Notes under the pieces: generated by a model | Told to the model about the DNA's origin: nothing | Seen by the model: the letters and a program-made list of their open reading frames with translations, nothing else | Databases searched by the model: none | Assembly: GCA_026421105.1 (NCBI GenBank) | Contig: JAPKDI010000106.1 | Location: 1 to 5,443 of the forward strand | DNA from: Alphaproteobacteria bacterium | Lineage (GTDB): Bacteria > Pseudomonadota > Alphaproteobacteria > SHVP01 | Length of the DNA: 5,443 nucleotides | Reading direction: 5' to 3' | Position numbers and translations under genes: made by a program | In this document: in pieces, positions 1 to 5,443 of the stretch | Layout: each line of letters opens with the position of its first letter | How positions within the stretch are numbered: the first letter of the stretch is position 1

Positions 1-185
1 ACATGCTCACCGACCGAGGCCACGGCTTCCATGGCACCTGGGCTGCTAGCCATCCGGGCAAAAAGCTCCGGGATGTATTCGAGCTTCCGGGTTTCGAGAA
101 TGTGGTTGTAGATCCCGATCTGATCTGCCGGAAAGTCCTCGCGGGACACATACGGTACCTTGGCATCTTCCTTGTATTCACTCAT
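1..185 (-). CDS. Carboxymuconolactone decarboxylase (CMD)-family protein, N-terminal part, cut by window edge
   Basis: The minus strand reads open from an ATG at 185-183 to the window edge, giving 61 complete codons with no stop. The protein begins MSEYKEDAKVPYVSREDFP and continues with NHILETRK, IPELFARMASSPGAMEA and VASVGEH. This matches the N-terminal pattern of CMD/AhpD-like proteins: a short VPYV(D/S)xEDxP lead-in, an I(L/E)ExR helix, then a (L/I)FRxxAxSPxxxxA helix. A GGGAGAAG ribosome binding site lies about 5-10 bases before the ATG, which supports this start. Family members are small all-helical proteins, often with a CxxC or related catalytic site, acting as gamma-carboxymuconolactone decarboxylases, peroxidase partners or unknown enzymes. 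The part that would carry the catalytic residues lies outside the window, so the reaction cannot be assigned. It is transcribed away from the oxidoreductase gene at 266. Family assignment is fairly secure; function is open. Confidence 0.72.
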   Translation of the reverse strand, partial: MSEYKEDAKVPYVSREDFPADQIGIYNHILETRKLEYIPELFARMASSPGAMEAVASVGEH

Positions 186-200
186 ATCGTCTTCTCCCAC

Positions 201-215
201 TCGAATATCGTTCGA
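201..215. promoter_or_regulatory. Possible operator: 5-5-5 inverted repeat in divergent spacer
   Basis: TCGAA and TTCGA form exact 5-base arms around a 5-base centre (TATCG), midway between two divergent genes. The right arm overlaps the candidate -35 hexamer of the oxidoreductase gene, as a repressor site would. A separate perfect 8-base palindrome, GTCTAGAC, follows at 222-229. Arms this short can arise by chance and no regulator gene is visible in the window, so this is only a candidate. Confidence 0.25.
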
Positions 216-241
216 CAAATCGTCTAGACTGCACCCAGAAT
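212..241 (+). promoter_or_regulatory. Candidate sigma70-type promoter for the DRL-like oxidoreductase gene
   Basis: TCGACA at 212-217 matches the TTGACA consensus at five of six positions, and CAGAAT at 236-241 matches TATAAT at four of six, with an 18-base spacer. Transcription would begin near 248, just upstream of the AAGGA ribosome binding site at 253-257. The short leader and location in a divergent spacer fit, but the hexamers are imperfect. Confidence 0.3.
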
Positions 242-265
242 AGCCGTAATAAGAAGGATGGGCCA

Positions 266-1621
266 ATGAACCTCCACGCTATGCTGGGCCAGCGTGCTAA
301 CGACAACAATCCGATCCGGGTTGGCCTGATCGGCGCCGGTAAATTCGGGACAATGTACCTGTCCCAGGCCGCCCGTACCCGAGGGGTACAGATCTTGGCG
401 ATTGCCGATCTGGACCCGGATCGGGCGCGCGCCGCCTGCGCGCGGGTTGGCGGTCTCGACCCCAGCGCGGCAACCTTCGAAGACGCCCGCAAGACCGGCA
501 ACACACATCTGACCGACGATTCGATGGCACTGGTCGCCGCAGACGGCATCGAAGTGGTAATCGATGCCACAGGCAGCCCGGCTGCGGGCATCGCTCATGC
601 GCTGGCCTGCTGTGAATTCGGCAAGCATATCGTGATGGTCAACGTGGAAGCCGATGTTCTCGCGGGCCCCCTGTTGGCCGAACGCGCACGACAGGCGGGC
701 ATCGTTTATTCGCTGGCCTATGGCGATCAGCCGGCCCTGATCCACGAGCAGGTGGATTGGGCACGCGCCTGCGGTCTGGATGTGATCGCAGCTGGCAAGG
801 GCACAAAATATCTCGATGGCTATCACTACGTCACACCCGATGACGTGTGGGAGCATTACGGGCTGACGCCCGAACAGGCCGCTGCGGGTGGGATGAACCC
901 GCAGATGTTTAACTCCTTTCTCGACGGCACCAAGTCAGCAATCGAGATGGCGGCAGTCGCCAATGCCACTGGGCTCAGCCCCGCGCCCGATGGTCTCGCC
1001 TTCCCAGCCTGTGGAACCCGTGACCTGCCCCACATCATGCGTCCGCGTGACGAAGGCGGTGTGCTGCACCACAAGGGACAGGTCGAAGTGGTCAGCTCTG
1101 AAGAACGCGACGGCCGCCATGTCACCGGTGATCTGCGTTGGGGGGTCTATGTGGTGTTCGAAGCACCGAGCGACTACGTCCGCACCTGTTTTGATGAGTA
1201 CGGCCTGCTGACCGATTCCTCGGGCAGCTACTCGACACTGTGGAAGCCCTACCACCTGATCGGACTTGAACTCGGCATATCCGTCGCGAGCGTGGCCCTG
1301 CGTAACGAATCAACCGGTGCGCCAACCGGGTTTCGTGGCGATGCGGTCGCCACGGCCAAGCGGGACCTCAAATCAGGCGAAGAGTTGGATGGCGAGGGCG
1401 GTTACACCATCTATGGCAAACTGATGCCCGGCGAAGCCAGTCTCGCCGCCGGTGGCCTGCCAATTGGTCTTGCCCATGGTGTGAAGCTGAAAAATGCTGT
1501 TGCCAAAGACCAGGCCGTGGGTTGGGCCGATGTCGAAATTGACGAAACCAGTCAGGCAGTTCAGGTACGCCGCGAGATGGAGACTATGTTCGCCAACCGC
1601 GCATGCCAGAACGCGCAATAG
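266..1621 (+). CDS. COG4091-type oxidoreductase (predicted homoserine dehydrogenase / DRL-like) with C-terminal SAF-like domain
   Basis: A 451-residue, apparently cytosolic NAD(P)-dependent oxidoreductase. The Rossmann fold starts near residue 18 with VGLIGAGKFGT (GxGxxG at 23-28). An acidic residue ends the second strand (D48 in AIADLD), which usually favours NAD, though the arginines at 53-60 leave NADP possible. DATGSP at 100-105 is a further nucleotide-domain loop. The middle region (about 130-345) carries AYGDQPALI and GKGTKYL, consistent with the family's catalytic domain. Residues about 355-435 (GDAVATAKRDLKSGEEL through LPIGLAHGVKLKNAV) resemble a SAF domain. Length and architecture fit COG4091, labelled predicted homoserine dehydrogenase with SAF domain. 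The family includes Brucella abortus DRL, which converts deoxyxylulose 5-phosphate to methylerythritol 4-phosphate, but most members are uncharacterised, so no substrate is assigned. AAGGA at 253-257, eight bases before the ATG, supports the start; the ATG at 258 hits a stop after three codons. zapE follows 48 bases later. Confidence 0.8.
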   Translation: MNLHAMLGQRANDNNPIRVGLIGAGKFGTMYLSQAARTRGVQILAIADLDPDRARAACARVGGLDPSAATFEDARKTGNTHLTDDSMALVAADGIEVVIDATGSPAAGIAHALACCEFGKHIVMVNVEADVLAGPLLAERARQAGIVYSLAYGDQPALIHEQVDWARACGLDVIAAGKGTKYLDGYHYVTPDDVWEHYGLTPEQAAAGGMNPQMFNSFLDGTKSAIEMAAVANATGLSPAPDGLAFPACGTRDLPHIMRPRDEGGVLHHKGQVEVVSSEERDGRHVTGDLRWGVYVVFEAPSDYVRTCFDEYGLLTDSSGSYSTLWKPYHLIGLELGISVASVALRNESTGAPTGFRGDAVATAKRDLKSGEELDGEGGYTIYGKLMPGEASLAAGGLPIGLAHGVKLKNAVAKDQAVGWADVEIDETSQAVQVRREMETMFANRACQNAQ

Positions 1622-1669
1622 TATGCACGAGTTGCACCGGCGCGCGCGCTGGACTACGACACCGCCACG

Positions 1670-2812
1670 ATGCCTAACGGATTGACTGAAACTAAAGCTT
1701 CGACACCGCTCGAACGTTATCGCGAACTGCGTCAGACGAACGCATTGGCACGCGACCCGTACCAAAAGCTCGCCGTCGAGAAGCTACAAAGCCTGCACTA
1801 TGCCCTGAACGGCTATCAGCCTACTCGGGACAGCTGGCTGTCAGGCTGGAAGGATATTTTTGGGCTAGGCCGCCGCTCTGAAGAGCCACCGCTAGGCACC
1901 TACATGTTCGGTCCGGTCGGACGCGGTAAATCCATGCTGATGGATATGTTTTTTGACACCGCCCCGGTAGAGCGCAAACGCCGGGTCCATTTCCATTCCT
2001 TCATGCTGGAGATCCAAAAGCGCCTGACCGACCTACGGCAGAAGGAAAAACAGGAGGACCCACTGATGCGGGTCGCAGCCGAGATCGCTTCTGAAAGCTG
2101 GTTGCTCTGTTTTGATGAATTTCACGTGGTCAACATTGCCGACGCGATGATCCTCGGACGGCTATTCCAAGCATTTTTTGACCACGGCGTCGTTATCATT
2201 GCGACATCCAACGTCGCGCCCCAAGACCTTTATAAAGGCGGGCTGCAGCGCGAGCGTTTCCTACAATTTATCGATCTGATACAGCATAAGCTGGATATTC
2301 TTGATATTGGTGCAGGACGCGACTTCCGACTCGATCGCCTGAAGGGTGAACCAGTCTGGCATACCCCACTTGGAGCCAAAGCCACGGCGATGCTCGACAA
2401 GGCTTTTGCCACGCTAACCGATGATGCCACACCGCAGCCCGAAGAAATTGAACTCCAAGGACGCAAACTAATCGCCAAGCGTGCAGCACGCGGCATTGCA
2501 CGATTCACCTTCGATGAATTGTGTACTCACCCACGCGGGGCAGCCGATTTTCTGGCCATCGCCTCACGTTTTCATACGGTTATGATCGATGACGTCCCCC
2601 GGCTGCGGGCCGCCGAGCGGGATGCGGCCAAGCGCTTCGTGGTGCTCGTTGATTCGCTTTACGAGCATAAGGTCAACCTGTTCGCGACCTCTGCTGCTGA
2701 ACCGGGCGACCTCTACACCGAAGGTGACACTGCCTTTGAGTTCGAACGCACGGTTTCACGGTTGATGGAAATGCAGGCGGAAGACTACCTCGACAGCGCT
2801 CACACTCCCTGA
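1670..2812 (+). CDS. zapE: Cell division protein ZapE / AFG1-like P-loop ATPase
   Basis: A 380-residue AFG1/ZapE-family ATPase, near the usual bacterial length. ZapE in E. coli associates with the FtsZ ring in an ATP-dependent way; mitochondrial homologues (AFG1/LACE1) act in protein quality control. Visible motifs are the N-terminal TPLERYREL helix (12-20), Walker A GPVGRGKS (81-88), the HFHSFMLEIQ segment (107-116), Walker B LLCFDEF with D149 and E150, a sensor-1-like ATSN (178-181), the family signature LYKGGLQRERFLQFI (187-201), and the conserved C-terminal FERTVSRLMEMQ (358-369). All key ATPase motifs are intact. The start is less certain than the family: no clear ribosome binding site precedes the ATG at 1670, and a TTG at 1682 is an alternative, but the N-terminal length looks right. 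It may share a transcript with the upstream oxidoreductase (48-base gap). Its position before mdh is common in alphaproteobacteria. Confidence 0.95.
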   Translation: MPNGLTETKASTPLERYRELRQTNALARDPYQKLAVEKLQSLHYALNGYQPTRDSWLSGWKDIFGLGRRSEEPPLGTYMFGPVGRGKSMLMDMFFDTAPVERKRRVHFHSFMLEIQKRLTDLRQKEKQEDPLMRVAAEIASESWLLCFDEFHVVNIADAMILGRLFQAFFDHGVVIIATSNVAPQDLYKGGLQRERFLQFIDLIQHKLDILDIGAGRDFRLDRLKGEPVWHTPLGAKATAMLDKAFATLTDDATPQPEEIELQGRKLIAKRAARGIARFTFDELCTHPRGAADFLAIASRFHTVMIDDVPRLRAAERDAAKRFVVLVDSLYEHKVNLFATSAAEPGDLYTEGDTAFEFERTVSRLMEMQAEDYLDSAHTP

Positions 2813-2838
2813 GCCGAACCGGTCTTTCGCGCGGCTCA
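2810..2838 (+). other. Hairpin spanning the zapE stop codon
   Basis: TGAGCCG at 2810-2816 pairs exactly with CGGCTCA at 2832-2838 around a 15-base loop, so the zapE stop codon TGA forms the base of a 7-bp stem. No T-run follows (AAGAGC), so it does not look like a complete intrinsic terminator. It could stabilise a 3' end or be a weak pause site. Confidence 0.3.
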
Positions 2839-2938
2839 AAGAGCACAAATCGGGTTCTTCCCTCAACGGCACAAATTCCATGCCCCGACGTCCCTTGAAC
2901 CGCCCGTACATACGCGTTACACGTCGCCCGGAAATCAA

Positions 2939-2967
2939 CGCGTCAAGGGCTGTACGACGCGATTTTT
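2939..2967 (+). terminator. Terminator-like hairpin with T-run, upstream of mdh
   Basis: CGCGTC (2939-2944) pairs with GACGCG (2956-2961) around an 11-base loop, and ATTTTT follows directly (2962-2967). This is the layout of a short Rho-independent terminator on the plus strand. It could end the zapE transcript. If transcription of mdh begins upstream of it (a weak TTGAAC lies at 2895-2900, without a good -10), it would sit in the mdh leader, 13 bases before the mdh ribosome binding site. The stem is only 6 bp, so efficiency is uncertain. Confidence 0.4.
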
Positions 2968-2971
2968 ATGA

Positions 2972-3967
<996 letters not shown>

Positions 3968-3987
3968 GGGTTCACGTAGCGCAAAAG

Positions 3988-4018
3988 GCCGGTGCGGTGT
4001 GGTTGCGCACCTCACGGC
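3988..4018 (+). other. Hairpin 3' of mdh
   Basis: GGTGCG (3991-3996) pairs with CGCACC (4006-4011) around a 9-base loop. The stem can extend by GCC/GGC (3988-3990 with 4016-4018) across a 4-base bulge. No T-run follows on the plus strand, so it is more likely an mRNA 3' structure or weak pause than a full terminator. The right arm overlaps the proposed -35 element of the sucC promoter. Confidence 0.35.
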
Positions 4019-4030
4019 GAGTGCTAGAAT
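4003..4030 (+). promoter_or_regulatory. Candidate extended -10 promoter for sucC(D)
   Basis: TAGAAT at 4025-4030 matches TATAAT at five of six positions and is preceded by TGC, an extended -10 element (TGn). TTGCGC at 4003-4008 gives a partial -35 with a 16-base spacer. Transcription would start near 4037, leaving a leader of about 130 bases before sucC. This would allow sucCD to be expressed independently of mdh. No transcript data are available here. Confidence 0.45.
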
Positions 4031-4049
4031 TCTCTCGCTCTTGTTAACC

Positions 4050-4103
4050 ATGTTTTTGCGGGCACTTCAGGAAAAGATGACGTCGAAACTTCAGTATCGT
4101 TAA
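4050..4103 (+). CDS. Possible 17-codon leader ORF in the sucC 5' region
   Basis: ATG at 4050 opens a 17-codon frame (MFLRALQEKMTSKLQYR) ending in TAA at 4101-4103. An internal in-frame ATG at 4077 is preceded by AGGAAAAG, so translation of the last 8 codons is the more plausible option, although that spacing is short. No ribosome binding site precedes 4050. An ORF this short is expected by chance fairly often; it is listed because it lies between the proposed sucC promoter and the sucC start. Confidence 0.15.
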   Translation: MFLRALQEKMTSKLQYR

Positions 4104-4118
4104 TCCCCTCGTAACGCC

Positions 4119-4133
4119 CGACCAGCATGGTCG
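4119..4133 (+). promoter_or_regulatory. Short hairpin in sucC leader
   Basis: CGACCA and TGGTCG are perfect 6-base arms around a 3-base loop (GCA). The structure encloses the ATG of the 13-codon leader ORF (4127) and lies 34 bases upstream of the sucC start. In RNA it would be a compact stem-loop that could affect initiation; in DNA it is a possible protein-binding dyad. Function is inferred from position only. Confidence 0.35.
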
Positions 4134-4168
4134 CGGCCTACAACCATAATCCCGGACCATTGCGTTAA
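4127..4168 (+). CDS. Possible 13-codon leader ORF overlapping the sucC start
   Basis: ATG at 4127 opens a 13-codon frame ([13 protein letters not shown]) whose stop TAA (4166-4168) shares its last A with the sucC ATG (4168-4170), giving TAATG. Such overlaps commonly support translational coupling, and sucC has no good ribosome binding site of its own. Against it, this ORF also lacks a visible ribosome binding site and its ATG sits in a predicted hairpin. Chance occurrence is possible. Confidence 0.25.
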   Translation: MVAAYNHNPGPLR

Positions 4169-5364
4169 TGAATATCCACGAATATCAGGCCAAAGGTCTG
4201 CTTAAGAATTTTGGAGTTTCCGTCCCCCGCGGGTCAGTCGCCTATACGGCGGACGAAGCCAGCAAGGCAGCGACTGATCTTGGCGGCTCCATCTGGGTTG
4301 TCAAATCCCAGATTCATGCCGGCGGACGTGGCGCAGGCCATTTTGGCAATGCCCCTGAAGGCGGTGGCGGTGTGCGCTTGGCGCGCTCCGACAAAGACAT
4401 CCGCGCCCATGCCGGCGCCATGCTGGGCAATGTTCTCGTTACTAAGCAGACTGGCGCTGTTGGCAAAGAGGTCAAGTGCATCTATGTCGAGGAAGGTTGT
4501 GACATTGCGCGCGAACTTTATCTCAGCCTGCTCGTCGACCGTGAAACATCCCGCATCATGATCATTGCCTCCACCGAAGGCGGCATGGACATCGAGACCG
4601 TGGCCGAAGAAACCCCGGAGAAGATCGCGACCGTCACGATCGACCCCGCAACCGGCCTCATGCCTTTCCACACCCGCGACATTTCCTTCGGGTTGGGCCT
4701 GGAAGGCGCGCAAATTAAAAGCGCGGCAAAATTCCTCGCCGCAATGTACAAGGCATTCATTGAATTAGATGCCGCAATGGTCGAGATCAACCCGCTCGTC
4801 GTCACAGGGGCCGGTGACGTGATCGCGCTTGATGCGAAGATGAACTTCGACGACAACGCGCTCTATCGCCATCCGGATATCGAAAAACTTCGCGATGAAG
4901 ACGAAGAAGATCCAATGGAGCTCGAAGCGGCCAAGCACGAGCTCAATTACATCAAGCTCGATGGTGCGATCGGCTGCATGGTAAACGGCGCCGGTCTGGC
5001 CATGGCGACGATGGATATCGTCAAGCTGTATGGCGGTTCGCCTGCCAACTTCCTTGATGTGGGCGGCGGCGCGACTAAAGAACGAGTTACCACGGCCTTT
5101 AAAATCATTCTATCCGATCCCAATGTGGAGGGTATTCTGGTCAATATATTCGGCGGCATCATGCGCTGCGACGTGATTGCGGATGGCATCGTGGCAGCCG
5201 CGCGCGAAGTCGCCCTGCACGTACCCCTCGTGGTTCGGCTCGCAGGAACCAACGTAGAACTCGGCAAGAACATACTCGCCGAATCCGGATTGCCCATCAT
5301 CACTGCAGATGATTTGGGTGACGCGGCCGAAAAGGTCGTTAACGCGGTGAAGGAGGCGGCCTGA
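4168..5364 (+). CDS. sucC: Succinyl-CoA synthetase (ADP-forming), beta subunit
   Basis: SucC pairs with SucD to convert succinyl-CoA, ADP (or GDP) and phosphate to succinate, CoA and ATP (or GTP) in the TCA cycle. The 398-residue length is typical. The N-terminus [12 protein letters not shown] is the canonical ATP-grasp opening and fixes the start. Visible elements are K46 in [12 protein letters not shown] (44-55, with the GRG loop at 53-55), EINPL with E206 and N208 (206-210), D222 in [11 protein letters not shown] for metal binding, [12 protein letters not shown] (272-283), FLDVGGGA (295-302), the IFGGIMRCD loop (327-335) near the active site, and [11 protein letters not shown] (357-367). 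No key residue is missing. The only Shine-Dalgarno-like bases are a weak GGA at 4154-4156, and a short ORF stop overlaps the ATG. sucD follows after 4 bases, so the two subunits are almost certainly co-translated from one mRNA. Confidence 0.97.
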   Translation: MNIHEYQAKGLLKNFGVSVPRGSVAYTADEASKAATDLGGSIWVVKSQIHAGGRGAGHFGNAPEGGGGVRLARSDKDIRAHAGAMLGNVLVTKQTGAVGKEVKCIYVEEGCDIARELYLSLLVDRETSRIMIIASTEGGMDIETVAEETPEKIATVTIDPATGLMPFHTRDISFGLGLEGAQIKSAAKFLAAMYKAFIELDAAMVEINPLVVTGAGDVIALDAKMNFDDNALYRHPDIEKLRDEDEEDPMELEAAKHELNYIKLDGAIGCMVNGAGLAMATMDIVKLYGGSPANFLDVGGGATKERVTTAFKIILSDPNVEGILVNIFGGIMRCDVIADGIVAAAREVALHVPLVVRLAGTNVELGKNILAESGLPIITADDLGDAAEKVVNAVKEAA

Positions 5365-5368
5365 CGCC

Positions 5369-5443
5369 ATGTCTGTACTCGTCAGCAAAGATACCAAAGT
5401 GATCTGCCAAGGCTTCACCGGAGCGCAAGGCACATTCCATTCC
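5369..5443 (+). CDS. sucD: Succinyl-CoA synthetase, alpha subunit, N-terminal part, cut by window end
   Basis: The ATG at 5369 opens a frame of exactly 25 codons to the window end, beginning [18 protein letters not shown] and continuing AQGTFHS. This is the canonical SucD N-terminus: a short strand, then the CoA-binding Rossmann motif QGFTGxQGTFH. The alpha subunit binds CoA and carries the phosphohistidine (outside this window). A strong AAGGAGG lies at 5350-5356 inside the end of sucC, 12 bases before the ATG. The 4-base gap after the sucC stop indicates a single operon and matched subunit expression. In related genomes sucA and sucB often follow, but that cannot be seen here. Confidence 0.95.
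   Translation, partial: MSVLVSKDTKVICQGFTGAQGTFHS

Noticed and set aside
3..227. 74-codon plus-strand ORF at the left edge
   Set aside because: It overlaps the minus-strand CMD-family gene, which has a ribosome binding site and a recognisable N-terminus. This ORF has neither.
178..591. 137-codon minus-strand ORF across the divergent spacer and oxidoreductase start
   Set aside because: It is antisense to the Rossmann domain of the oxidoreductase and overlaps the CMD start; its arginine- and serine-rich composition is typical of a shadow frame.
224..856. 210-codon minus-strand ORF opposite the oxidoreductase gene
   Set aside because: It lies fully antisense to a well-supported gene, its protein resembles no family I recognise, and long antisense frames are common in GC-rich coding sequence.
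2843..2876. Direct repeat GCACAAAT (2843-2850 and 2869-2876) between zapE and mdh
   Set aside because: An 8-base repeat in a spacer of this size is expected by chance reasonably often, and it matches no known operator.
2895..2923. Possible mdh promoter: TTGAAC followed 17 bases later by TACACG
   Set aside because: The -10 matches the consensus at only three of six positions, too weak to list as a feature.
4064..4094. Direct repeat ACTTCAG (4064-4070 and 4088-4094) in the sucC leader
   Set aside because: It is only 7 bases long and not tied to another element, so chance is sufficient.
4234..4713. 159-codon minus-strand ORF inside sucC
   Set aside because: It is antisense to clear SucC coding sequence with all motifs intact, and the translated product looks like a frame shadow.

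Overview
The window looks like ordinary core chromosome of an alphaproteobacterium. The main evidence is the gene order zapE - mdh - sucC - sucD on the plus strand, which is the familiar alphaproteobacterial arrangement (an AFG1/ZapE ATPase gene before the mdh-sucCD TCA-cycle cluster), together with LDH-like malate dehydrogenase and 398-residue SucC sequences typical of the class and moderately high GC. The genus cannot be fixed from the sequence. Rhodospirillales-like is only an impression.

Layout. At the left edge, on the minus strand (185 down to 1), is the first 61 codons of a carboxymuconolactone decarboxylase (CMD)-family protein that runs out of the window. An 80-bp divergent spacer (186-265) holds a candidate promoter and a small inverted repeat. 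The plus strand then carries a COG4091/DRL-like oxidoreductase with a Rossmann N-terminus and a SAF-like C-terminus (266-1621), zapE (1670-2812), a 186-bp spacer with two hairpins, mdh (2999-3967), a 200-bp spacer with a hairpin, an extended -10 promoter and short leader ORFs, sucC (4168-5364), and the first 25 codons of sucD (5369 onward, cut by the window end).

How the genes fit together. mdh (malate to oxaloacetate) and sucCD (succinyl-CoA to succinate with nucleotide triphosphate formation) are TCA-cycle steps. ZapE is an ATPase, and its co-location with them is syntenic rather than biochemical. The DRL-like oxidoreductase and the divergent CMD gene form a separate pair of uncertain pathway. 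The family includes the Brucella enzyme that replaces DXR in the MEP isoprenoid pathway, but most homologues have no proven substrate.

No mobile element, CRISPR array, RNA gene or clearly novel multi-gene system was seen. The points most worth a second look are the DRL-like enzyme, the sucC leader (a 13-codon ORF whose TAA overlaps the sucC ATG, with no evident sucC ribosome binding site), and a terminator-like hairpin just before the mdh ribosome binding site.
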